A stretch of DNA of 64,000 nucleotides, from the NCBI RefSeq assembly GCF_013343235.1, contig NZ_CP040094.1, positions 4,030,501 through 4,094,500 of the forward strand. Direction: 5' to 3'. The notes under the pieces were generated by a model. It searched no databases, was not told where the DNA came from, and saw only the letters and a program-made list of their open reading frames with translations. This DNA is from Nostoc sp. TCL240-02 (GTDB taxonomy: Bacteria > Cyanobacteriota > Cyanobacteriia > Cyanobacteriales > Nostocaceae). Shown here one piece after another: positions 25,780 through 33,238 of this stretch (position 1 is its first letter; the number at the start of each line of letters is the position of its first letter). The position numbers and the translations under genes are program-made.

Positions 25780-26031
25780 GGAGTTCAGAAGCTCATTAAC
25801 GGAGTTCAAAGGCTCATTAATGAAGTTTAGAGGCTCATTAATGGAGTTCAAAAGCTCATTAATGGAGTTCAAAAGCTCATTAATGGAGTTCAGAGGTTCA
25901 TTAATGAAGTTCAAAAGCTCATTAATGGAGTTCAGAGGTTCATTAATGAAGTTCAGAGGCTCATTAATGGAGTTCAGAGGCTCATTAATGGAGTTCAGAG
26001 GCTCATTAATGGAGTTCAAAGACTCGTGCGT
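25780..26031. repeat. 21-bp tandem array, 12 units (first array)
   Basis: Twelve head-to-tail 21-bp units, first base 25780. The consensus is GGAGTTCAGAGGCTCATTAA plus T; the last unit is degenerate. Units differ by single A/G or C/T changes. Because 21 is a multiple of three, long frames exist on both strands (seven-residue repeats such as EFRGSLM), but these are by-products. There are no spacers, so it is not CRISPR. Confidence 0.92.
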
Positions 26032-26073
26032 GATATCCTACTTCTCCCACTCCCTCTTTCTGTCACCAGTTTT

Positions 26074-28074
26074 TTATGACGCGAGTTTTCTTCTTGGTGC
26101 ATCAAGAACAACTTCGGCGACTGAAAAATCACGTTTAATTGTCAAACTGTTGAGATAGGCGATCGGCTCGTCGGCGTTAAAGGGAGTACCATCAAAGAGT
26201 TTGATCGGTTGGCGAATATAGCTAATATCCAAACCTAATTCTCGTGCGGCGGTACTGAAAACACGCACTCGACAAACCCGTTCCACAACTTCTACCCAAT
26301 TTCTGGGGAAGGGAGTGTCACCCCAACGCGCCAATTGACTCATAATCCAAATTTGTTCGGTGCGGCTGGGGCGGTTAATGGCAGATTCAGAATAAAACTG
26401 GTGATGAGCATAGTCTCGTAAGGGATGATCTAAGCTACAGACATTATTATCTGGATCTTCGAGTTGAATGTATTCTAAATCTGTACTAACATAATCTCGC
26501 CCTGCTAAAATTTGCCGAATTTCTTGGGCATTGTCGGGATTTGCACAATACTGGCAAGCTTCTAATAAAGCTTTGGTTAAAGCAATGTGCGTATTTGGAT
26601 AGGTTTCTGCCCAATTTTCCCGCACACCAAGAACTTTACCGGGGTGTCCCAACCAAACTTCTAAGTCGGTAGCAATGGTAAAGCCGACACCTTCCACAGC
26701 AGCGCGGTAGTTCCAAGGTTCGCCCACGCAGTACCCATCAATGCTTCCGGCTTTTAAGTCGGCTACCATCTGCGCTGGAGGAATGGTCTTCATATCCACA
26801 TCGCAATCGGGGTCAATTCCACCAGCCGCTAGCCAGTAACGCAGCAACAAGTTGTGCATAGATGCGGGATGTACTACCCCCATTGTGTGCCTTTGTTCGC
26901 GGGTGCGAAGCAGATATCTTTTGAAATCTGATAAGGTTTGCACGCCTTGGTCGTAAAAGTGTTTTGCCAAGGTGATGGCGTTACCGTTGCGAGTCATGGT
27001 TAGGGCGGTAACAACAGGCAGAGGTTGGTTATTATGTCCTCCCAAAGTTAACCACATTGGCATCCCGGAAGGCATTTGAGCCGCATCCAAATAACCGCCG
27101 CTTATGCCATCGACGATACCCCGCCAGTTGCTTTCGCGCACAAGGTTAACTTCATCTAAACCATGCTTGGCAAAGAAACCTTTTTCTTTAGCAACTGCTA
27201 AGGGGGCGCAAGCTGTTAGAGGTAAAAAGCCAATTTCTAGGTTAACTTTTTCTAATCCATGACGGGCTATGTCGGCAGTTTTCCGCGCCCGAATTTTCTT
27301 GATGCGTTTTTGCTGATTGAGGAAGTAAATCATCTCACTCCGCAAGCTGTAGTAGCTAGGATGTTCTACTACTTCCATCCGCTTGCGGGGTCTGGGAATA
27401 TCTACTTCTAAAATGTCACCAATTTTAGATTCGGGGCCGTTGGTTAGCATCACGATTCTGTCAGATAACAGCACCGCTTCATCGACATCATGTGTCACCA
27501 TCACGGCGGTAACTTGATTTTCTTCGCAGATTTGCATCAGTTGTTCTTGCAAATTGCCGCGTGTGAGGGCATCTAACGCACCAAAGGGTTCATCTAGCAA
27601 GAGTAATTTGGGGCGAATTGCTAGGGCGCGGGCGATCGCAACTCGTTGCTTTTGTCCACCTGATAACATCCCCGGCTGTTTGTCAGCATGGGGACGCAAA
27701 CCCACCATATCAATATGTTTTTCGATAATGGCGTTGCGTTCCTCGGCGGATATACCCCTCATTACCGAGTCTACAGCGAGGGCAATATTTTCTCTTACCG
27801 TTCGCCAAGGTAATAGCGAATAATTTTGGAACACCACCATTCTATCTGGGCCAGGTTTGGTGATCCTCTGTCCTTCTAAGGTGACAAGACCCTCGGTTGG
27901 CAAATCCAAACCCGCAATCATATTTAATAGAGTGGATTTACCGCAACCGGAGTGACCAATTAAAGAAACGAATTCTCCTTTTTTAATTTGGAGGTCGATT
28001 CCTTTAAGGGCGATATATTTGCCACCACCAGTTAATTCAAAAACTTTTTCAATTTGATCGACAGCTACGAACAT
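26074..28074 (-). CDS. cmpC: ABC transporter ATPase fused to a substrate-binding domain, CmpC/NrtC type
   Basis: A 666-residue fusion. Residues 1-260 are an ABC ATPase (Walker A GHSGCGKST, signature LSGGQKQRVAIARAL, Walker B LLLDEPFGALD). Residues about 280-666 are a binding-protein-like domain related to CmpA/NrtA ([29 protein letters not shown]). In known CmpC and NrtC proteins the fused domain senses substrate or effector inside the cell and controls transport. All ATPase motifs look intact. The ATG at 28074 is only two bases after a heptanucleotide repeat array and has no Shine-Dalgarno, which is odd. The gene belongs to the minus-strand unit cmpA-cmpB-cmpC-cmpD. Confidence 0.82.
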   Translation of the reverse strand: MFVAVDQIEKVFELTGGGKYIALKGIDLQIKKGEFVSLIGHSGCGKSTLLNMIAGLDLPTEGLVTLEGQRITKPGPDRMVVFQNYSLLPWRTVRENIALAVDSVMRGISAEERNAIIEKHIDMVGLRPHADKQPGMLSGGQKQRVAIARALAIRPKLLLLDEPFGALDALTRGNLQEQLMQICEENQVTAVMVTHDVDEAVLLSDRIVMLTNGPESKIGDILEVDIPRPRKRMEVVEHPSYYSLRSEMIYFLNQQKRIKKIRARKTADIARHGLEKVNLEIGFLPLTACAPLAVAKEKGFFAKHGLDEVNLVRESNWRGIVDGISGGYLDAAQMPSGMPMWLTLGGHNNQPLPVVTALTMTRNGNAITLAKHFYDQGVQTLSDFKRYLLRTREQRHTMGVVHPASMHNLLLRYWLAAGGIDPDCDVDMKTIPPAQMVADLKAGSIDGYCVGEPWNYRAAVEGVGFTIATDLEVWLGHPGKVLGVRENWAETYPNTHIALTKALLEACQYCANPDNAQEIRQILAGRDYVSTDLEYIQLEDPDNNVCSLDHPLRDYAHHQFYSESAINRPSRTEQIWIMSQLARWGDTPFPRNWVEVVERVCRVRVFSTAARELGLDISYIRQPIKLFDGTPFNADEPIAYLNSLTIKRDFSVAEVVLDAPRRKLAS

Positions 28075-28076
28075 AG

Positions 28077-28195
28077 GGGATTAGGGATTAGGGATTAGGG
28101 ATTGGGGATTGGGGATTGGGGATTGGGGATTAGGGATTGGGGATTGGGGATTGGGGATTGGGGATTGGGGATTGGGGATTGGGGATTGGGGATTA
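28077..28195. repeat. Heptanucleotide tandem array (GGGGATT/GGGATTA), about 17 units
   Basis: Seven-base units, mostly GGGGATT with several AGGGATT variants, fill the space between cmpB and cmpC up to the cmpC start codon. Such short tandem heptanucleotide repeats are known from heterocyst-forming cyanobacteria. Degenerate units continue to about 28222. Confidence 0.92.
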
Positions 28196-28257
28196 GGAGT
28201 TGGGAATTAGGAATTGGGAATTAAGAAAATTCTTTCCCAGTCCCCAGTCCCCAGTCC

Positions 28258-29097
28258 CTATTTCTGCTCTGCTGGTAAAATCTTGTTTTGCAGCCAACCC
28301 ATCGCTTTATCTAGGAGTAAACCAACGACACCGATATAAACTAGAGCTAAAATAACTTCGCTGACGTTGTTATTTTGATAGGCATCCCAGATAAAAAAGC
28401 CAATTCCGACAATACCGGACATGACGATTTCGGCGGCGATAATGGCTAACCAAGCTAAACCGATCGCAATTCTCAAACCGGTAAATATGTAGGGTAATGC
28501 CGCCGGAATCAAAATATTAGTGAAATATTCTTTGCGGCTAAGTTGCAGAACTTTGGCGACATTGTTGTAATCTTGGGGAATTTGGGTAACGCCGACAGCA
28601 GTGTTAATTAAGATGGGCCAAATCGCAGTAATGAAAATTACGAATAAGGCGGCTGGTTCGTTTTGTCGTAAAGCTGCTAAAGAAATCGGAACCCAAGCTA
28701 GAGGCGGTACAGTCCGCAGTAGTTGAAAGATCGGATCTAAAGCTTTAGACATGGTTTTATTGACACCAATCAAAACGCCCAAGCCAATACCAACGATCGC
28801 AGCTAGGGTATAACTGATCGCAACCCGTTTCAGACTGGCGAGAATCTGCCAAAATAAACCTTTATCCAGCCCACCCCGGTCATAAAATGGCCAAAAAATG
28901 AGAACCCAAGTATCTTGAACAACCTGTATTGGCCCTGGTAATGTAGCGCCCGGAGTCCAAGCGAAAAGTTGCCAGAGAACGAGGAAGATTGCGATCGCGA
29001 TCGCTGGTGGTATCAGATTAGGAAATTGCTTTTGCAAACCGGATATAAAGCTATTATTCAATCTAGGGCTTGCAGGGCGTTTTTGAGCTATTGTCAT
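28258..29097 (-). CDS. cmpB: ABC transporter permease, CmpB/NrtB type
   Basis: A 279-residue inner-membrane permease with about six helices. A cytoplasmic N-terminus leads to IAIAIFLVLWQLFAW. The EAA loop region that docks the ATPases is near NVAKVLQLSRKEYFTNILIPAALPYIFTGL. The binding-protein-dependent permease pattern (GIGLGVLIGVNKT, AWLAIIAAEIVMSGIVGIGFFIWDAYQ) matches the taurine/nitrate/bicarbonate group. It forms the channel for the anion delivered by the binding protein. It lies between cmpA (82 bp upstream, with a REP-like palindrome in the gap) and cmpC. Confidence 0.82.
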   Translation of the reverse strand: MTIAQKRPASPRLNNSFISGLQKQFPNLIPPAIAIAIFLVLWQLFAWTPGATLPGPIQVVQDTWVLIFWPFYDRGGLDKGLFWQILASLKRVAISYTLAAIVGIGLGVLIGVNKTMSKALDPIFQLLRTVPPLAWVPISLAALRQNEPAALFVIFITAIWPILINTAVGVTQIPQDYNNVAKVLQLSRKEYFTNILIPAALPYIFTGLRIAIGLAWLAIIAAEIVMSGIVGIGFFIWDAYQNNNVSEVILALVYIGVVGLLLDKAMGWLQNKILPAEQK

Positions 29098-29137
29098 GAT
29101 GCTGGATTCTCCTCAAATTTTATTTTTTATTTGTTTT

Positions 29138-29157
29138 AGACGCGATGAATCGCGTCT
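29138..29157. repeat. REP-like palindrome AGACGCGAT-type between cmpB and cmpA
   Basis: AGACGCGATGAATCGCGTCT, a 9-bp-arm palindrome lying in the cmpA-cmpB gap. It could modulate expression of the downstream operon genes if it folds in RNA. Confidence 0.75.
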
Positions 29158-29179
29158 CTACAAGAGTTTAATCGTGCCT

Positions 29180-30562
29180 CTAAATACTGACTTTTTTGAT
29201 TTTCAAATTATTCAAATATTCTTCTGGCTTTTCGGGGTCGAATTTGATGCCATCAAAAAACTCTTCTACACCACGGGATGTATTTGTGGGAATATCAGCA
29301 GCAGGAATCCCAGCTTCTTTGGCAGCTTCTTTCCAAATATCTTCGCGGTTGACTTTGTTAATCAGTTCCTTAGCCTTGGCAGCATTATTGGCAATATAAT
29401 CTTTTGGCAAGAATCCCCAGCGAACGTTTTCAACTATGAACCATAAATCGTGACTCTTATATGGATAGGAAACACTACCTTTTTCATCTTTCCAGTAGTA
29501 AGCCGCCATTGATTTATCATCAATTTTGCGACCATCACCCATGTCATATTTACCTTGGTATGGCTCGGCTAATATTTCCGGTGAAGGAAGATTGAAATAA
29601 TTCCGTCCAGCGAGAATTTTAGCGGCTTCTTTGCGATTATCAAAATTATCTAACCATTGTTGGGCTTCCATAATTCCTTTTAAAATCGCTTTGGTAGCTT
29701 TAGGATTTTTATCAACCCAGTCGCCTCTCATGGCGAGATATTCTTCAGGATGATTTTTCCAAATCTCTGCGGTTAATGCTGCTAAGTAGCCGATTTTGTC
29801 TTGCACCAGACGATATGGCCAGGGGTCGCCTGTACTAAAGGCATCCATTGTTCCTGTTTTCATGTTGGCTACAGTTTGCGCCGCAGGTACTGTGAGCAAC
29901 TTGACATCTGCATCTGGATCTAAGCCGCCTGCTGCTAACCAGTAGCGAATCCACAAATCTTGGTTGACGTGGGGAAAGGTAAATGCAGCTGTGAAGGGTG
30001 TTGAAGATTTTAATTCCTTCAGCAAAGACTTAGCGCTGGCGAGTTGTAAACTAATACCTTTGCCTTGGTGCTTGTTTGCGATCGCAATTCCATTCCCATG
30101 TGTAATCAATTGACATAAGACATACATGGGAATTTTTTTATTTCCCTTGGTAATTAAACCTTCTGAAATTAAATGTGGCATTGGCATCTGCCATTGACCG
30201 CCATCTATACCACCACCCGTCGAACCAATTTCTACGTTGTCTCTAGCTGCACCCCAAGAAGCTTGTTTAGAAAGGCCAACATCAGTCATCCCATACTTTG
30301 CAAAAAAGCCTTTTTCTTTAGCAATAATTAAAGGAGCCGCTTCTACAATGGGTATATATCCTAATTTGACTGTAGTAGTTTCTGGTGTTTGTTCGGGACT
30401 AATATTAGAAACCGATTGAGCAGTTGGTTGTGCTTGAGTGCTTCCACCTGTGAGGTTGTCAGGGGGATTGCCCAAGCAGCCTTTGAGGAATACAGCACTC
30501 GCAGATGCTCCGGCTGCAAAGATGAATTTGCGACGGGAAATTTGATTAAAAAATTCTGTCAT
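29180..30562 (-). CDS. cmpA: Bicarbonate-type substrate-binding lipoprotein (CmpA-like)
   Basis: A 460-residue binding protein. A twin-arginine start ([15 protein letters not shown], Arg10-Arg11) ends in a lipobox with Cys29 (FLKGC), so it is exported folded and lipid-anchored. The mature part carries features I remember from CmpA rather than Nrt[69 protein letters not shown] and [11 protein letters not shown]. NrtA has different residues at these ligand-loop positions. CmpA feeds the CmpBCD transporter with bicarbonate at low CO2 under the LysR-type regulator CmpR. Start: ATG 30562 preceded by AAGGAGAT; the frame extends to a TTG at 30577 that lies in the ribosome site. Confidence 0.82.
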   Translation of the reverse strand: MTEFFNQISRRKFIFAAGASASAVFLKGCLGNPPDNLTGGSTQAQPTAQSVSNISPEQTPETTTVKLGYIPIVEAAPLIIAKEKGFFAKYGMTDVGLSKQASWGAARDNVEIGSTGGGIDGGQWQMPMPHLISEGLITKGNKKIPMYVLCQLITHGNGIAIANKHQGKGISLQLASAKSLLKELKSSTPFTAAFTFPHVNQDLWIRYWLAAGGLDPDADVKLLTVPAAQTVANMKTGTMDAFSTGDPWPYRLVQDKIGYLAALTAEIWKNHPEEYLAMRGDWVDKNPKATKAILKGIMEAQQWLDNFDNRKEAAKILAGRNYFNLPSPEILAEPYQGKYDMGDGRKIDDKSMAAYYWKDEKGSVSYPYKSHDLWFIVENVRWGFLPKDYIANNAAKAKELINKVNREDIWKEAAKEAGIPAADIPTNTSRGVEEFFDGIKFDPEKPEEYLNNLKIKKVSI

Positions 30563-31241
30563 AATATCTCCTTTCAAGGTAAATTTTATTTTTTATAGCT
30601 ATGACAATTTAGGCAAGAAAAATGTTGTGTTTCTTGCATTATCTAATGATTAATCAAGCTATATTTGCCAACGTAAACGCAGCCATTTCATAAATGACCC
30701 GGCTACTTATATAAAAACTCGGCTAATTTATTGGCTCTGCTCTAGTGTGACGCAGAGGCATCATTCACCTTGTTGAAATCAGTTTACAGCCTTTGAAGCC
30801 TAATTTGTTAATTTAGAGCCTCGAATTATTAAACAAATATTAGATTGGATCTATAAGGAAAAATTTATCTATTTTTATTAAGTATAGGAATAATTTCTAA
30901 TATATAAACTTTTATCTATGAAGACTATTATGTCTGCATCATTATTTCCTATTATCACTAATTTTATAACTTAAGTTTAGTCACAATTTGCTATATATAA
31001 GTTTTTATTTATCATCACTATTATGTTGAGATTATGTTTTAAAAATGCACAATTGTTATATGTGTCAATTTCAGCTAGAACTAACTAAGGTATTGATTTG
31101 TATCAACTTTAAAATAAAAAGTGATTTGAGGACTTCCAAAGAAAAAATACCCAACAATCTATTGTGAGGTAGGCATCTTGCTTACCCCACAACATGGGAT
31201 AACTTATTTCCTCGAAATCTCTGATAGTTGTTGCGATTAGT
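30563..31241. other. 679-bp AT-rich region upstream of the transporter operon
   Basis: It holds the presumed promoter and CmpR-type control region of the operon on the minus strand and the end of argJ's neighbourhood on the other side. No gene or RNA recognised. A palindromic TTA...TAA pair occurs near 30640-30655, but its spacing (9) does not match the TTA-N7/8-TAA pattern I recall for CmpR, so no operator is claimed. Confidence 0.4.
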
Positions 31242-32483
31242 TTACGTAGTGTATTCGGCGTTAATCCTCACATAGTCGTAACTCAGATCGCAACCCCAAG
31301 CTTTACCCACGCCATAACCATTGCCAACGTTAACTGAGATTAACACCGTATCCTCTTGGAGATAAGCGCTTGTCGCTGCTTTTTTTAAATAAGCACTCGC
31401 TGCTGCACGATCAAAAGTTAAGGGTTGCCCATTTTCTAACATTAAAAAATTCCCTAACTTAATTTGCAGGTTTTCTTGCTCAAAGGGTATACCTGCACGT
31501 CCGGCGGCGGCGGCGATGCGTCCCCAGTTGGGATCTCGTCCAAAGATTGCAGATTTAACTAGGGATGAACCAGCGATGGTTTTGGCTATTTGTCGGGCTG
31601 AAATTTCATCATGGGCCCCTGTTACTTCCACTTCTATTAGACAAGTTGCGCCTTCACCATCACGAGCGATCGCTTTGGCTAAATGCTGGCAAACTGCTGT
31701 TAACATCGCCTCTAATTTCTCTGCTTCTGCGCCCCATTCTATAATTGCTGGGGTACGAGATTGACCATTTGCCAAGGCGATTAAGCTGTCGTTGGTACTA
31801 GTATCACCATCCACGGTAATGGAATTAAAGCTTCTATCTGCCGCCCTTGCTAACATTTGCTGCCACAGGGCTGGGGAAACCACAGCATCACAAGTAACAA
31901 ATGCCAACATGGTTGCCATGTTGGGGTGAATCATGCCAGAACCTTTGGCAATACCACCAATTCGTACTGGGCGATCGCCTACAATTGTCTCTAAAGCAAT
32001 AGATTTTGTTACCAAGTCTGTAGTGATAATGGCCCCAGCTGCGGCATCTGAACCTGTTGCTGATAGTGCTGCTACTACTTTGGGAATTCCACTTCGCAAA
32101 GCATCCATCTTAATTCTTTGACCGATCACACCAGTGGAAGCTAATAAGACGGATTCAGACGAGATGTTTAGTGCGTTAGCTATTGCCAGAGAAGACTCTA
32201 GGGTATCAAGGTAGCCTTGATTACCTGTAGCGGCATTTGCTTGTCCAGCGTTGCAAAGGATGGCACGAGCGCTAGGTTTGGCTTGCAAGCGTTGGCGACA
32301 ATATTCGACACAGGCAGCTTTAACTTGACTAGTGGTGAATACACCAGCTGCGATCGCTTCCACCTCTGAGAATATCAATGCTAAATCCGGCAACCCCGAA
32401 GGTTTCAACCCTGCGGTTATTCCCGCCGCCTGATACCCCCTTGGTGCTGTGACACCACCTGTAATTTTTTGCCAATCTGCCAT
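31242..32483 (-). CDS. argJ: Bifunctional glutamate N-acetyltransferase / amino-acid acetyltransferase
   Basis: A 413-residue ArgJ. The self-cleavage site is HPNMATMLAF with the nucleophile Thr191, which becomes the N-terminal residue of the beta chain. NAGQANAATG, the oxyanion region STGVIGQ (about 116-122), KGSGMIHPN and the C-terminal GYGVGKAWGCDL are conserved. The enzyme moves the acetyl group from N-acetylornithine to glutamate, recycling it in arginine synthesis, and in the bifunctional form also uses acetyl-CoA. It is full length. Upstream on the same strand lie two candidate small RNA genes and gatB. Confidence 0.95.
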   Translation of the reverse strand: MADWQKITGGVTAPRGYQAAGITAGLKPSGLPDLALIFSEVEAIAAGVFTTSQVKAACVEYCRQRLQAKPSARAILCNAGQANAATGNQGYLDTLESSLAIANALNISSESVLLASTGVIGQRIKMDALRSGIPKVVAALSATGSDAAAGAIITTDLVTKSIALETIVGDRPVRIGGIAKGSGMIHPNMATMLAFVTCDAVVSPALWQQMLARAADRSFNSITVDGDTSTNDSLIALANGQSRTPAIIEWGAEAEKLEAMLTAVCQHLAKAIARDGEGATCLIEVEVTGAHDEISARQIAKTIAGSSLVKSAIFGRDPNWGRIAAAAGRAGIPFEQENLQIKLGNFLMLENGQPLTFDRAAASAYLKKAATSAYLQEDTVLISVNVGNGYGVGKAWGCDLSYDYVRINAEYTT

Positions 32484-32543
32484 TATTCTTCCTTACAACT
32501 ATCAGGTTGGATAGGTCAATTTGTACTTTAAAAAAGTGCGAAG

Positions 32544-32563
32544 AGACGCGATTAATCGCGTCT
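32544..32563. repeat. Perfect 20-bp palindrome (AGACGCGAT family)
   Basis: AGACGCGATTAATCGCGTCT is fully self-complementary and is the best-preserved member of the REP-like family in this window. It lies 60 bp upstream of the argJ start. Confidence 0.8.
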
Positions 32564-32708
32564 GTACAAGAGTTATGAGTTTCCCCCAGTTCCCTTGCTC
32601 CTCAATTCCCAGTGACTATTATGAGTTTATTTGCTGATGGCAATAATAATGCACCTGTTGGCGATTAGCATAATTGTTTTACCTTTCTTATGACGAAAGA
32701 CAAAGATG

Positions 32709-32736
32709 AAAAAAGAGAGCGACCCAAGTTGCTCTC
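32709..32736 (-). terminator. Intrinsic terminator of candidate sRNA A
   Basis: GAGAGC and GCTCTC pair across a 10-base loop, followed on the minus strand by TTTTTT (32709-32714). It is also placed to stop read-through from gatB. Confidence 0.85.
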
Positions 32737-32759
32737 CAGCTCATTACGGTGCATCTTTT
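32709..32759 (-). ncRNA. Candidate small RNA A (tandem sRNA pair)
   Basis: A predicted transcript of about 51 nt on the minus strand. It begins about 7 bases after a TATACT -10 box, contains AAGATGCACCGTAATGA then GCTGGAGAGC, and ends in a GAGAGC/GCTCTC hairpin followed by six T. The same layout, with the same length from -10 box to last T (63 bp) and the same core GATGCACC...ATGA.CTGGAGAGC, recurs 152 bp away (copy B). Not recognised as a known family. An alternative is that these are successive terminators of gatB, but conservation upstream of the hairpin argues for independent genes. Confidence 0.6.
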
Positions 32760-32765
32760 ACTCAC

Positions 32766-32793
32766 AGTATAGATTTGATTATCTAAGAGTTAA
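32766..32793 (-). promoter_or_regulatory. Predicted promoter of candidate sRNA A
   Basis: On the minus strand, TATACT (32766-32771) as -10 and TTAACT (32788-32793) as a weak -35, 16 bases apart. Placement relative to the conserved transcript matches copy B. Confidence 0.5.
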
Positions 32794-32860
32794 TACTTAT
32801 TAATTAAGGTTTTTTCTAAAATTTTAATTAAGCTGCTCCGTGAATACCACAAAGCTAGAT

Positions 32861-32888
32861 AAAAAAGAGAGCTACTTAGGCAGCTCTC
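32861..32888 (-). terminator. Intrinsic terminator of candidate sRNA B
   Basis: GAGAGCT and AGCTCTC form a 7-bp stem with an 8-base loop, then TTTTTT on the minus strand (32861-32866). Confidence 0.85.
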
Positions 32889-32911
32889 CAGATCATCAGG
32901 GTGCATCTACT
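32861..32911 (-). ncRNA. Candidate small RNA B (tandem sRNA pair)
   Basis: A predicted transcript of about 51 nt starting about 7 bases after TATAGT. It has TAGATGCACCCTGATGA then TCTGGAGAGC, and ends in the stem GAGAGCT/AGCTCTC plus six T. Compared with copy A the -10 region, the ATGCACC block, the CTGGAGAGC block and the terminator stem are kept, while the loop and spacer bases vary. It lies between gatB (ends 33239) and copy A. No ribosome site precedes the internal ATG. Confidence 0.6.
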
Positions 32912-32917
32912 TACCAC

Positions 32918-32947
32918 ACTATATCATTTTAGGTATGCGGGTAGTCA
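32918..32947 (-). promoter_or_regulatory. Predicted promoter of candidate sRNA B
   Basis: On the minus strand, TATAGT (32918-32923) as -10 with TGACTA (32942-32947) as a possible -35, 18 bases apart. Confidence 0.5.
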
Positions 32948-33147
32948 CCAGTTTTTATATGAAGATTCCATGAAGAAATACCGAGCAAATACTTACTTGG
33001 GAATTGGGAAGAGATAAAAGAGACAAAGAAAAAACTTGTTTAATTCTCGTTGTCCCTCTCATCTTCCTACTCCAGTACTCTCTACTGCTTCACCCTTCAA
33101 ATCTGACCTAACAGACTAATAGCGATCCATCGCATTAATTTTGCAAG

Positions 33148-33203
33148 GTTTGTAGTAATCGATTTATCGCTCAGTTTTAAGCACTAAAGTGCTTACTACA
33201 AAC
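33148..33203. repeat. Palindromic element with 11-bp arms downstream of gatB
   Basis: GTTTGTAGTAA (33148-33158) and TTACTACAAAC (33193-33203) are perfect inverted arms. A nested palindrome GCACTAAAGTGC lies next to the right arm. It is a dispersed-repeat type and sits 36 bp past the gatB stop. Confidence 0.7.
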
Positions 33204-33238
33204 TTTTACAACCCTTCAGGAACTTATGGGACAGACTA

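Noticed and set aside
25780..26031. Possible CRISPR array
   Set aside because: Units are directly adjacent with no unique spacers, and no cas gene is present. The same holds for 60818-61069.
25730..26158. Long frames on both strands across the first 21-bp array (142 and 83 codons)
   Set aside because: A 21-bp period automatically keeps frames open. Base changes follow transitions at set positions, no ribosome site is present, and both strands look equally coding.
24607..30562. Annotation of the ABC operon as nitrate transporter nrtABCD
   Set aside because: Binding-protein loops resemble CmpA, and no nitrate or nitrite reductase gene is adjacent. The nitrate reading is kept only as an alternative.
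32709..32911. Short leader peptides beginning at the ATG inside GATGCACC of both candidate sRNAs
   Set aside because: No Shine-Dalgarno, and the frame runs straight through the terminator hairpin and T-run. Some codon-level similarity (L-E-S) was noted but follows from the DNA identity.
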